The position numbers and the translations under genes are program-made. Of a stretch of DNA of 64,000 nucleotides, positions 56,331 to 64,000 are shown piece by piece. This DNA comes from Leeuwenhoekiella polynyae (GTDB taxonomy: Bacteria; Bacteroidota; Bacteroidia; Flavobacteriales; Flavobacteriaceae): NCBI RefSeq assembly GCF_042683665.1, contig NZ_JBHUOO010000018.1, one strand, 5' to 3'. Position 1 is the stretch's first letter, and the number at the start of each line of letters is the position of its first letter. The notes under the pieces were generated by a model. It was not told the origin of the DNA. It searched no databases and saw only the letters and a list, made by a program, of their open reading frames with translations.

Positions 56331-56930
56331 ATGAAATTTTCACATTTTTTACTTTTAAGCTTATCCGGGTTAATCATCTCCTGTTCAGATACTGATGATT
56401 ACAAAGAACCTATTTACTATGATTTTGAGGTTTCAGATTTAATAACTTTTCCTGAAGCGCAAGAGACGTATTCACTCAATGACACGCTGTACATTGACTT
56501 AACAGTACCTACAACTCTTGTAAGTGATCAGGAAGAAGACATAAGTCTGACTGCATTAGTACCTAATGCTCAATTTGCAGAAACCTACTTTTTCAGATAT
56601 AAGGGAGATGATACTGAGCAAAAAGCACCTTTAGCATTTACTTTAGAAGATATATTTATTGTTGAGAAAAATGGTACTCGCCGTCTTGTATCTGATTCTA
56701 AAGGCTTAGCTATTACTGGGCTTAAAGATGGAAATGCCTATACTGCTCGTTTAGGTATTAAATTGACCGAAGCTGGAAGCTTTTACTTAGCTCCACACAG
56801 TCAATCTGTAGATAATGCATTCTACGTTGTACTACAAGACAGACAAACAACAGATTTCGTAGAGTTGAAAACTACCATTGAAGGGCAAGACCCTGCAAAT
56901 CGTTTTTCCTATACAGTTGAAGCTGAATAA
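56331..56930 (+). CDS. Lipoprotein of unknown function
   Basis: A 199-residue lipoprotein; the signal peptide ends LIISC (Cys18), followed by SDTDDYKEP. The mature part is beta-rich (YSLNDTLYIDLTVPTTL). Aspartates directly after the cysteine resemble the flavobacterial surface-export signal. No family recognised. A terminator follows. Confidence 0.68.
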   Translation: MKFSHFLLLSLSGLIISCSDTDDYKEPIYYDFEVSDLITFPEAQETYSLNDTLYIDLTVPTTLVSDQEEDISLTALVPNAQFAETYFFRYKGDDTEQKAPLAFTLEDIFIVEKNGTRRLVSDSKGLAITGLKDGNAYTARLGIKLTEAGSFYLAPHSQSVDNAFYVVLQDRQTTDFVELKTTIEGQDPANRFSYTVEAE

Positions 56931-56947
56931 GCAATCTTGATAAACCT

Positions 56948-56987
56948 AAAAAAGGTCTGCGATTTACTTATCGCAGACCTTTTTTTA
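56948..56987. terminator. Bidirectional terminator
   Basis: GGTCTGCGAT (56954-56963) pairs with ATCGCAGACC (56970-56979), flanked by A and T runs. It serves the lipoprotein and the convergent ABC-F gene. Confidence 0.92.
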
Positions 56988-57018
56988 GGTTTATTCAATT
57001 TATCTGAGCAGTAAATTG

Positions 57019-58644
57019 TTAAGCTTCTACAGCATACATTTGCTCGCGTTGTTCTTTTATTTTAGGATCATTCATATAATCGTCAAAAGTTAGGTAACGA
57101 TCAATTGATCCACCCGGAGTTAATTCTACAATGCGGTTACCCACTGTTTGTGCAAACTCATGATCACTTGTTGTAAGGAGAATGGTTCCCTTAAAGTTCT
57201 TTAGACTGTTGTTTATAGCAGTAATAGACTCCAAATCCAAGTGGTTAGTAGGTTCATCAAACATCAAAACATTTGCACGCTGCATCATCATTCTGCTCAA
57301 CATACAACGCACTTTCTCACCCCCAGATAATACATTAGACGTTTTTAAAGCTTCCTCTCCAGAAAAGATCATCTTTCCTAAGAAACCACGTAAATATACT
57401 TCCTCACGTTCTTGCTCAGTTTTTGCGTATTGTCGCAACCAATCAACTAAAGTTAATTCGTTTTCAAAATATTCCTGATTATCAACGGGTAAATACGATT
57501 GGTTTGTAGTTACACCCCACTCATATTTTCCTTCTAATGCTTTTTGCTTTCCATTTATGATCTCATAAAAAGCACTGGTTGCTCTACTGTCTTTAGAATA
57601 AATAACAACCTTATCTCCTTTAGCCAGATTTAAATTGACATTTTTAAACAGGATCTCCCCATCTATGGAAGAAGCTAATTTTTCGATATTTAAAATCTGA
57701 TCACCTGCTTCACGCTCCCGCTCAAAAATAATTGCGGGATATCTTCTACTTGAAGGTTTTATCTCATTAACATTAAGTTTATCAATCATCTTTTTACGAG
57801 AAGTAGCTTGTTTACTCTTAGCTACGTTTGCACTAAAACGGCGAATGAACTCTTCTAATTCTTTCTTCTTGTCTTCTGCTTTTTTATTCTGCTGAGCACG
57901 TTGACGTGCAGCTAATTGAGAAGACTCATACCAGAAGGTATAGTTACCACTAAAGTGAGAAATCTTACCAAAATCTATATCTGAAATATGCGTACAAACC
58001 GCATCTAAGAAGTGACGGTCGTGAGATACCACAATAACACAATTATCGTAATTCGCTAAAAAATTCTCAAGCCAGTTTATGGTCTCATAATCCAGGTCGT
58101 TAGTTGGCTCATCCATTATCAAAACATCTGGATTACCAAAAAGTGCCTGAGCTAATAAAACACGAACTTTTTGTTTGCTATCAAGATCTTTTACCAAACT
58201 GTAATGTAAATCTTCTGGTATACCTAAACTAGACAATAAAGCTGCTGCATCGCTGTCTGCGTTCCAACCATTCATCTCTTCAAATTCTACCTGCAACTCA
58301 CCAATACGATCTGCATTCTCATCAGAATAATCTGCATATAATGCATCTATTTCGGTTTTAATTTTAAACAGAGGTTTGTTTCCTATCAAAACTGTTTCTA
58401 GAACCGTATGATCATCATAAGCATAGTGATCTTGTTCTAGAACAGACATACGCTTACCAGGTTCAAGATGAACGTGACCACTTGTAGGATCTTCTTTTCC
58501 TGATATTATTTTTAAAAATGTAGATTTTCCTGCACCATTTGCTCCAATAATTCCATAGCAGTTTCCTTGAGTAAAGGAAACATTTACTTCGTCAAATAAG
58601 ACACGTTTTCCAAACTGTACAGATAAATTTGATACTGATAACAT
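57019..58644 (-). CDS. ABC-F family ATPase (YbiT-like), asymmetric sites
   Basis: A 541-residue soluble ABC-F protein from ATG 58644 (a TTG at 58677 is an upstream alternative). Domain 1 has Walker A GANGAGKST (34-42) and Walker B LIMDEPTNDLD but a degraded signature (LDSKQK, 154-159). Domain 2 has a good signature (LSGGEK, 439-444) and Walker B FDEPTNHLD but a lost Walker A (YSKDSRATS, 349-357). Between them is the long linker (SANVAKSKQATSRKK). Such proteins act on the ribosome. The sites are complementary, leaving one complete composite ATP site. Confidence 0.9.
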   Translation of the reverse strand: MLSVSNLSVQFGKRVLFDEVNVSFTQGNCYGIIGANGAGKSTFLKIISGKEDPTSGHVHLEPGKRMSVLEQDHYAYDDHTVLETVLIGNKPLFKIKTEIDALYADYSDENADRIGELQVEFEEMNGWNADSDAAALLSSLGIPEDLHYSLVKDLDSKQKVRVLLAQALFGNPDVLIMDEPTNDLDYETINWLENFLANYDNCVIVVSHDRHFLDAVCTHISDIDFGKISHFSGNYTFWYESSQLAARQRAQQNKKAEDKKKELEEFIRRFSANVAKSKQATSRKKMIDKLNVNEIKPSSRRYPAIIFEREREAGDQILNIEKLASSIDGEILFKNVNLNLAKGDKVVIYSKDSRATSAFYEIINGKQKALEGKYEWGVTTNQSYLPVDNQEYFENELTLVDWLRQYAKTEQEREEVYLRGFLGKMIFSGEEALKTSNVLSGGEKVRCMLSRMMMQRANVLMFDEPTNHLDLESITAINNSLKNFKGTILLTTSDHEFAQTVGNRIVELTPGGSIDRYLTFDDYMNDPKIKEQREQMYAVEA

Positions 58645-58825
58645 AAGCTTAAGCCCTGATTTTATAATGATTTGCAAAAGTACAGCTAATAAGCTAAAAG
58701 AAGAAATATTAACTTTTATATTCTATGTTTTAACGCACAATTAACAGCAGAATTAGCATCTCACAATTACATTTGATGATTTAACCAATATTCGTTTTAT
58801 TGCAATATTTCTATCTCAACACTTT

Positions 58826-60244
58826 ATGAGCTCTAAGCTAATTTTAGCCACCTGTATTTCCCTACTCGTTCTAATAGGTTGCTCAAAAGAAACGCAAAAA
58901 ACAGAATCAGGGACTTACATAGGTGGTCAAATAATCAATCCTACTTCTAATTTTTTACTTCTTAAAAAGGATGATAAGCTTATTGACAGCATCAAACTAG
59001 ACCAAAATAACAGCTTTCTATATAAATTTTCAAATCCGAAACAGGGGCTTTATCAGGTTTTTCACAACGAAGGACAAGTTATATACGTAGAGCCTAATGA
59101 CAGTTTACTTTTTAGAGTAAATACATTTGAGTTTGACGAAACGCTGACTTTCTCAGGTTATGGAGCGGTAAACAACAATCTGATAATAGACCTCTACCTT
59201 CAGAATGAAGAGGAAAATGATTTAATGCTTCAGCAAGAGATTTACCAGCAAGATCCTGAAACATTTACCAGAAGTATTGCAAAGATGAAAGAAAATCGAG
59301 AAGCAATTGTTTCTCGCTTTCTTCAAAAATATACTGTAAGTGCTTACTTTGAAAAAATAATTCACGCTATTGTTGATTATGATTTTTATGCGCGACAAGA
59401 AGTCTACCCAATGTCTCATTTCGGCGTAGATCGCATTGAATTCTTAGAGAGTTTTCCTAAATCTTTTTATAGCTATAGAGACAATGCAGATTTTAATGAT
59501 GCAAGCCTATTAGACCTTTACAGTTATCAACGCTTCTTGATCAATTATTTTAATCAGGCAGCTTTTAAAGATTACTATAAGGAAGAACCCTACAATCCGT
59601 TATCGTTCACACACAACCTCCACAAACTAAGAACTATAGACTCTAAGATCTCTAATGATTCTGTAGAAAGTTTCTTACTTACCCGAACTATAAAAGATTA
59701 TCTGGCGAACAGTAACGATAAAAAAGGAGGACAAACATTATACGATATGTATATGGATCGTATCGCTTCTAAAAAAGACAAGAGACTCATTCAAAAGCTA
59801 TACGAAGCTAATAAAAAGATTGAAACCGGAAAGCATATTCCTAACGAGAGAATCATAAACTCTGATAGTGTCACGTTGAGTATCGAAGAAATTATAAAAA
59901 AACCTACTTTTGTATTCTTCTGGTCTTCTGCCCGTAAATCTCATGCGCTTCGGGCTCAAGAGCTAGCCAAAACGCTAATACAGAAATATCCTGAGTATAC
60001 CTATATAGCTATTAATGTAAATGATGATTTCGGTAAATGGCAGCGAACAATTAATCGCTATCAATTTGATCTATCTAAACAATATTTCTTTGAAGATAGT
60101 TTTGATGAACTTTCTCACGATCTGGCTTTAAACTCACTTCTTAAGACCTTTATTTTAGATCGCAATGGTATTATCATTAATGCCCACGCAAATATCTTTA
60201 GTAGTAATTTTGAAAACGAATTACTTCAGGGATTGAATAAGTAA
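58826..60244 (+). CDS. Lipoprotein with a degenerate TlpA/thioredoxin-like domain
   Basis: A 472-residue lipoprotein; the signal ends VLIGC (Cys19), then SKETQKTESG. Residues 30-105 look like the DUF4369-type N-terminal domain of TlpA-like proteins (GGQIINPTSNFLLLK). A helical middle (about 110-335) follows. The C-terminal domain starts PTFVFFWSSARKSHALRAQ, where TlpA has FW-x-x-WCGPC: the CXXC cysteines are missing (SSARKS). The rest (YIAINVNDDFGKW, TFILDRNGIIINAHA) keeps the fold. It is probably not a disulfide enzyme. Confidence 0.78.
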   Translation: MSSKLILATCISLLVLIGCSKETQKTESGTYIGGQIINPTSNFLLLKKDDKLIDSIKLDQNNSFLYKFSNPKQGLYQVFHNEGQVIYVEPNDSLLFRVNTFEFDETLTFSGYGAVNNNLIIDLYLQNEEENDLMLQQEIYQQDPETFTRSIAKMKENREAIVSRFLQKYTVSAYFEKIIHAIVDYDFYARQEVYPMSHFGVDRIEFLESFPKSFYSYRDNADFNDASLLDLYSYQRFLINYFNQAAFKDYYKEEPYNPLSFTHNLHKLRTIDSKISNDSVESFLLTRTIKDYLANSNDKKGGQTLYDMYMDRIASKKDKRLIQKLYEANKKIETGKHIPNERIINSDSVTLSIEEIIKKPTFVFFWSSARKSHALRAQELAKTLIQKYPEYTYIAINVNDDFGKWQRTINRYQFDLSKQYFFEDSFDELSHDLALNSLLKTFILDRNGIIINAHANIFSSNFENELLQGLNK

Positions 60245-60347
60245 ACCACCTCTCGAGACAAGTCTACGAGGCATACATTATAGAAACAAGTTTTTCAATT
60301 CTGCAGCAATCCCTCGTGTTATTAAACTCTTTGGCGGCGGCAATAAA
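60241..60347 (+). repeat. Dispersed intergenic repeat, copy D
   Basis: It starts GTAAACCACCTCTCGAGACA and overlaps the last bases and the stop of the lipoprotein gene, continues AGTCTACGAGGCATACATTA and TTTTTCAATTCTGCAGCAAT, and ends TTTGGCGGCGGCAATAAA. All four blocks of the family are present. Confidence 0.72.
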
Positions 60348-60470
60348 TATTAGTCTGGTAAATTCAAAAAAAATACAGTAGCATTTTCTACCAAGATTAA
60401 TCACATACTATAATGTAATCTTAGTAAAATATTTAATAACTGAAGCTTCAATCCCAAACTACAAAGCATA

Positions 60471-60497
60471 AAAAAACCCGCTAAAAGCGGGTTTTTA
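60471..60497. terminator. Terminator between lipoprotein and transaldolase genes
   Basis: AACCCGCT pairs with AGCGGGTT around a short AAA loop, with A and T runs on both sides. It mainly ends the transaldolase transcript. Confidence 0.88.
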
Positions 60498-60517
60498 AAT
60501 TTATAAAAGGCTAAGAT

Positions 60518-61174
60518 TTAACTGTTACCTGCATTGTAATCTGCTAAGAATTTTTCTAAACCGATATCTGTTAGTGGGTGTTTTAATAAACCTTCAATAG
60601 AACTTAATGGTCCTGTCATAACATCAGAACCTAATTTAGCACAGTCAATAACGTGCATAGTGTGACGTATAGATGCAGCTAAGATTTCAGTTTCAAAAGC
60701 ATAGTTATCAAAGACTAAACGGATATCTGCTATAAGCTGTAAACCATCTGTAGAGATATCGTCAAGACGACCTAAGAATGGAGAAACATAAGAAGCTCCA
60801 GCTTTTGCTGCTAATAAAGCCTGCCCCACAGAAAATATTAATGTACAATTTGTTCTAATACCTTTATCGCTAAAATATTTTAACGCTTTAACACCATCTT
60901 TAATCATAGGTATTTTTACAACGATTTGATCGTGAAGTGCAGCAAGCTCCTCACCTTCTTTAACCATACCATCAAAATCTGTTGATATTACCTCTGCACT
61001 TACATCACCATCTACAAGGTTGCAAATATCTACGTAATGTTTTAAAATATTTTCTCTTCCGGTGATGCCCTCTTTATGCATCAAAGATGGATTTGTAGTT
61101 ACACCGTCAAGAACTCCTAGTTCCTGAGCTTCTTTAATCTGGTCTAGATTTGCTGTATCAATAAAAAATTTCAT
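60518..61174 (-). CDS. Transaldolase / fructose-6-phosphate aldolase family
   Basis: A 218-residue small transaldolase (FSA/TalC-like). It starts MKFFIDTANLDQIKEAQELG and GVTTNPSLMHKEG, with Schiff-base Lys87 in IVVKIPMIKDG and the TNCTLIFSVGQALLAAKAGA strand. It transfers a dihydroxyacetone unit in the pentose phosphate pathway, or acts as an aldolase; the family contains both. The residue that decides between them cannot be judged by eye. Confidence 0.93.
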   Translation of the reverse strand: MKFFIDTANLDQIKEAQELGVLDGVTTNPSLMHKEGITGRENILKHYVDICNLVDGDVSAEVISTDFDGMVKEGEELAALHDQIVVKIPMIKDGVKALKYFSDKGIRTNCTLIFSVGQALLAAKAGASYVSPFLGRLDDISTDGLQLIADIRLVFDNYAFETEILAASIRHTMHVIDCAKLGSDVMTGPLSSIEGLLKHPLTDIGLEKFLADYNAGNS

Positions 61175-61295
61175 GTGAAGAATTTAGATTATCAAAAAAT
61201 TGAATCTCAAAATTAAGCAATATAATCGTCAATATTTAAGAAGATAGCATTTAAAACAATTTAAGTGTTGTATTTACACTAAAATCACTCAAATA

Positions 61296-62099
61296 CTATA
61301 ATTTATAATGATTTAGCAACAAACGTTCATACATTTTGCCTGGAAGAACTCCTTTTAGAAAAACAGAGATTTTCTGCATAAAAGCACCTACTTTATAATG
61401 CACTTCAGGCTCTTTAGTATTGATGATTGCATAAACAGCTTCTCCCATTTTTTGAGGATCTTCCCCGTGATCTACATGCTCATCCATCAAAGAGAGAGAC
61501 TTTCCATAATTTTTAGCATACGGTGAGTCTTCTAATAAAGGAGCGTGATAGCGACCCGAAGCGATATTTGTTGCAAAATCACCGGGCGCTACATTAGTCA
61601 GTTTTATATTGAACTCTTTCAATTCCATTCGCAAAGCTTCGGTTGTTAAACCTAAAGCTCCTTTTGTGGCAGAATAGGCACTGCGATACGGCAAGCCCAT
61701 ATAACCGGCAATAGAAGTTACATTAATGATAAGTCCGTTCTTTTTCTTTCGCATCCTAGGAAGAACAGCTTTGATCACCCGTAACGGTCCAAAATAATTG
61801 GTCTCAAAAATTGATTTGAGTTCTTCTTCGGGAATTTCTTCTAAGGGGCCGGTAATTCCTTTACCGGCATTATTAATAAGAATATCAATGCGACCTTCAG
61901 CTTTAAGAATTTGATCAACTGCAGCAGAAACGGTTTCCTCTTTAGTAACATCAAGTGCTAAAAATTGAACGCCATTATCTGAACTAACTTTAGGGCTTCG
62001 GCTGGTTCCATAAACCGTAAATCCTTTTGTAACTAAAAACTCTGCTATTGATTTTCCTATTCCTGAAGAGGCTCCTGTGATCAAGACTACTTGAGACAT
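61296..62099 (-). CDS. SDR family oxidoreductase
   Basis: A 267-residue classical SDR. The cofactor motif TGASSGIG is at 8-15, NNAG at 76-79, the serine is in NVTSIAGYMG, and the Y-x3-K is Tyr142-Lys146 (AYSATKGAL). It reduces or oxidises an alcohol or ketone with NAD(P)H. The substrate is not predictable. It is upstream of transaldolase, 121 bases away, in the same direction; the link is not clear. Confidence 0.9.
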   Translation of the reverse strand: MSQVVLITGASSGIGKSIAEFLVTKGFTVYGTSRSPKVSSDNGVQFLALDVTKEETVSAAVDQILKAEGRIDILINNAGKGITGPLEEIPEEELKSIFETNYFGPLRVIKAVLPRMRKKKNGLIINVTSIAGYMGLPYRSAYSATKGALGLTTEALRMELKEFNIKLTNVAPGDFATNIASGRYHAPLLEDSPYAKNYGKSLSLMDEHVDHGEDPQKMGEAVYAIINTKEPEVHYKVGAFMQKISVFLKGVLPGKMYERLLLNHYKL

Positions 62100-62141
62100 A
62101 CATTAAATTTAGAGCGGGGAAAATACGTAAATATAAGGCAT

Positions 62142-62246
62142 AAAAAAAGGCAAGCTACCTACATCACACCGCTACGACCATCTACCCTTGCTGCGTTCCC
62201 GCCCTGGGGGAATTCGACAGGAGCTGGTTGTGTAGGACTTGCCGGG
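62142..62246 (-). ncRNA. ffs: Small bacterial signal recognition particle RNA (4.5S-type)
   Basis: Read on the minus strand, GGCAAG (5', 62243-62238) pairs with CTTGCC (3', 62154-62149). Between them are GAATTCCCCCAGGGCGGGAA and CGCAGCAAGGGTAG, the conserved apical domain with the GGAA tetraloop and symmetric loop that bind Ffh. A run of T follows at 62148-62142. Length is about 97 nt plus the tail. It lies between the SDR and the cyclotransferase genes. Confidence 0.93.
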
Positions 62247-62332
62247 TGCAAATATACAGCAATCAAACAGCAAACCAAACGTTTTTTAAACTGAATTTAT
62301 TGATTTAACTTGACAGCAAAATTATCATACTT

Positions 62333-63391
62333 ATGCGCAGTTATAACCTTCTCGCTATCTTAACCTTAAGTCTTACGATTCTCTCCTGTGGCAACGGAAA
62401 AGATTTGAGTAAAAGTTTTACTTTAACACTAAACAAGCCAGAATCTACTCTAAAAAACGGAGATCAAGTGATTATAAACCTCAAACCAAAGGGTGATGTT
62501 ACCATAGATTCGGTTGTTTATTCTTTTGATGATAAGGTTTTGGATCGCAAAAAAGATTTGAGCAGCATTGATGCGATTCTCAATGTTACTCAGTTAGGTG
62601 AAAAAATGCTGGAAGCTGAAGTTTATGCAGATGGTAAACAAGCTACTCTCTCCTCTAAGCTTACGTTTGTGGCTTCAGAAGCACCGGTTTTATACACTTA
62701 TGAAATTGTAAATACTTACCCACACAGCAAAACTTCTTACACCCAAGGTCTGGAATTTCACGGTGACACCTTATATGAAAGTGTAGGCGAATACGGGAAA
62801 TCTGGCTTGCTGAAAACTGACTTTAAAACTGGAGAAATCCTAAAGCGCATTGATCTTGCCAAGAATTTTTTCGCCGAAGGCTTAACAATAATAGACTCTA
62901 GATTGATTCAATTGACATGGAGAGAGAATCAAGGTTTTGTTTACGACTTAGACACTTTTGAAAAAACCGATACCTTCAATTATGGAAAAAGTAAAGAAGG
63001 CTGGGGTCTTTGCAACGATGGCAATACCATTTACAAATCTGATGGTACTGAGAAAATATGGCTTCTAGATGCTAAAACCTATGCTGAAAAAGAATTCATT
63101 CAAGTGGTAGATTCTAAAAAATTACGATCTAAATACAACGAGTTAGAATGGGTTAACGGTAAAATTTATGCAAACAGCTATCAGTTTGACAGCATTTCGA
63201 TTATAAATCCAGAAACCGGTGCAATTGAAGGTGTTGTTGATTTGAGATCGCTCAAGAAAAAAATTAATTCTATAGAAGATGCCGGTAATGAAGTCCTTAA
63301 TGGGATCGCTTACAACCCCAAAACAGACCAGCTTTACGTCACAGGTAAACATTGGGACAAATTGTTTGAGATTCGTCTGATCAAGAAATAA
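62333..63391 (+). CDS. Glutaminyl-peptide cyclotransferase-like lipoprotein
   Basis: A 352-residue lipoprotein; the signal ends TILSC (Cys19), then GNGKDLSK. An N-terminal beta domain (about 25-120) precedes the glutamine cyclotransferase propeller: TYPHSKTSYTQGLEFHGDT, GLLKTDFKTGEILKRIDL and GKIYANSYQFDSISIINPE. The enzyme makes pyroglutamate from N-terminal Gln. A partial lipoprotein gene follows four bases after it. Confidence 0.9.
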   Translation: MRSYNLLAILTLSLTILSCGNGKDLSKSFTLTLNKPESTLKNGDQVIINLKPKGDVTIDSVVYSFDDKVLDRKKDLSSIDAILNVTQLGEKMLEAEVYADGKQATLSSKLTFVASEAPVLYTYEIVNTYPHSKTSYTQGLEFHGDTLYESVGEYGKSGLLKTDFKTGEILKRIDLAKNFFAEGLTIIDSRLIQLTWRENQGFVYDLDTFEKTDTFNYGKSKEGWGLCNDGNTIYKSDGTEKIWLLDAKTYAEKEFIQVVDSKKLRSKYNELEWVNGKIYANSYQFDSISIINPETGAIEGVVDLRSLKKKINSIEDAGNEVLNGIAYNPKTDQLYVTGKHWDKLFEIRLIKK

Positions 63392-63395
63392 TCTG

Positions 63396-64000
63396 TTGAA
63401 AAATCTACTAAAAACCGGACTTCTATTTCTTGCTGTTTTTACTGCTACGCTTTTTATGAGTGCGTGCCGTGAAGATTTTGAACCTACGCGCAGTGAAGGG
63501 AACCTGTGGTTTTCTAAAGACACGGTTTTTTTAGATACGATTTTTTCAAATATTGGCAGCAGCACTTATAATTTAAAGGTTTACAACAACTCAACTAATC
63601 TTATCTCGATACCTTATGTTGGTTTATCGCAAGGCGAAAACTCTCAATATAGGCTTAATGTTGACGGCCTGGCCGGAACGGTTTTTAAAAACATAGAAAT
63701 TCTACCTAAAGACAGTATTTATATTTTTATTGAAACTACTGTAGATGCAACTATTCAAACCGAAAACAGCTTTGTATACACCGATCAAATTCAGTTTGAT
63801 TCTGGTAGCAATCTACAAACCGTAGAACTGGTTACACTTATTCAGGATGCGATTTTTTTATATCCAGAGAAAAATGCCGCAGGTATTAAAGAAACCTTAG
63901 AAATTGGTCTTAACGAAACAGGAGCTCCCCTAACGGTTGAAGGTTTTTTACTAGAGGATGATCAATTGAATTTCACCAACCAAAAGCCTTATGTTATTTA
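63396..64000 (+). CDS. Lipoprotein of unknown function (partial at right edge)
   Basis: The frame opens at TTG 63396 and is still open at the window end (about 201 residues). It begins with KNLLKTGLLFLAVFTATLFM and a lipobox MSAC followed by REDFEPTRSEG. The mature part is beta-rich (VFLDTIFSNIGSSTYNLKVY), with an immunoglobulin-like pattern. It follows the cyclotransferase gene directly, so the two are likely co-transcribed. Confidence 0.72.
   Translation, partial: MKNLLKTGLLFLAVFTATLFMSACREDFEPTRSEGNLWFSKDTVFLDTIFSNIGSSTYNLKVYNNSTNLISIPYVGLSQGENSQYRLNVDGLAGTVFKNIEILPKDSIYIFIETTVDATIQTENSFVYTDQIQFDSGSNLQTVELVTLIQDAIFLYPEKNAAGIKETLEIGLNETGAPLTVEGFLLEDDQLNFTNQKPYVI

Noticed and set aside
62091..62294. 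A plus-strand 67-residue frame
   Set aside because: It is antisense to the SRP RNA; the RNA structure explains the sequence.
1..64000. CRISPR arrays, tRNA or rRNA genes, prophage or transposase genes
   Set aside because: Read for regular spaced repeats, T-arm-like words and integrase or transposase motifs and found none; a short tRNA could still be missed by eye.

Overview
The window is a piece of chromosome from a marine-type member of the Flavobacteriaceae (Bacteroidota). The evidence is low-GC coding sequence; many lipoproteins whose mature ends are acidic directly after the lipid-modified cysteine; family-typical proteins (DUF4139/MuiA with a SusC-like insert, DUF7935-type, DUF3124, a MutS2 without Smr, fused 2-oxoacid dehydrogenase E1, lamin-tail surface protein); and promoter-like TAnnTTTG boxes in place of sigma70 -10 boxes. 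I saw no phage, insertion sequence, CRISPR array, rRNA or tRNA. It reads as ordinary core chromosome with a few accessory operons.

Layout. 1-2143 (+): end of xylose isomerase, PH-domain protein, small HMA-like protein, GNAT acetyltransferase. 2147-8976 (-): tightly coupled operon of a transglutaminase/DUF2126 protein, a fused circularly permuted ATP-grasp/alpha-E protein and a second transglutaminase; this set is known from proposed peptide-ligation (Anbu-associated) loci. 9207-13919 (-): a probable five-gene operon with an FAD oxidoreductase, SAM methyltransferase, type III polyketide synthase, enoyl-reductase-like SDR and threonine aldolase, which looks like a small phenolic or polyketide biosynthetic cluster. 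14024-17628 (-): OmpA-type lipoprotein, lipocalin-like lipoprotein, a 52-residue DUF1328 membrane protein and the fused E1 dehydrogenase. 17781-24122 (+): 2OG-Fe(II) oxygenase, SUI1 factor, DUF1835 protein, nucleoside phosphorylase, polyphosphate kinase, a signal-less substrate-binding-like protein and a 53-residue membrane protein. ung then faces left.

25009-30264 (+): MutS2-like ATPase, DCC thiol-disulfide protein, DUF4139 protein, HAD hydrolase. 30244-34379 (-): lamin-tail surface protein, dicarboxylate symporter, chorismate synthase. 34539-49681: LpxH-like phosphatase, UvrD/PcrA helicase, VWA lipoprotein, DsrE protein, M20 hydrolase, FMN glutamate-synthase-family protein, K+/H+ antiporter, patatin, M1 aminopeptidase and small lipoproteins. 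49817-64000: small membrane protein, recG, pheT, membrane/DUF2007 pair, ABC-F ATPase, degenerate thioredoxin-fold lipoprotein, transaldolase, SDR, SRP RNA (ffs, minus strand), glutaminyl cyclotransferase, and a lipoprotein running off the right edge.

Beyond the genes, five related copies of a roughly 100-bp same-orientation repeat lie in intergenic gaps (about 379, 27579, 33164, 38386 and 60241), three of them starting at or within a few bases of a stop codon. Start sites were moved to internal ATG codons where the longest frame began upstream at a TTG or GTG, or at a less likely ATG. Three complete genes (FAD oxidoreductase, HAD hydrolase, LpxH-like) and the partial lipoprotein at the right edge appear to use TTG.
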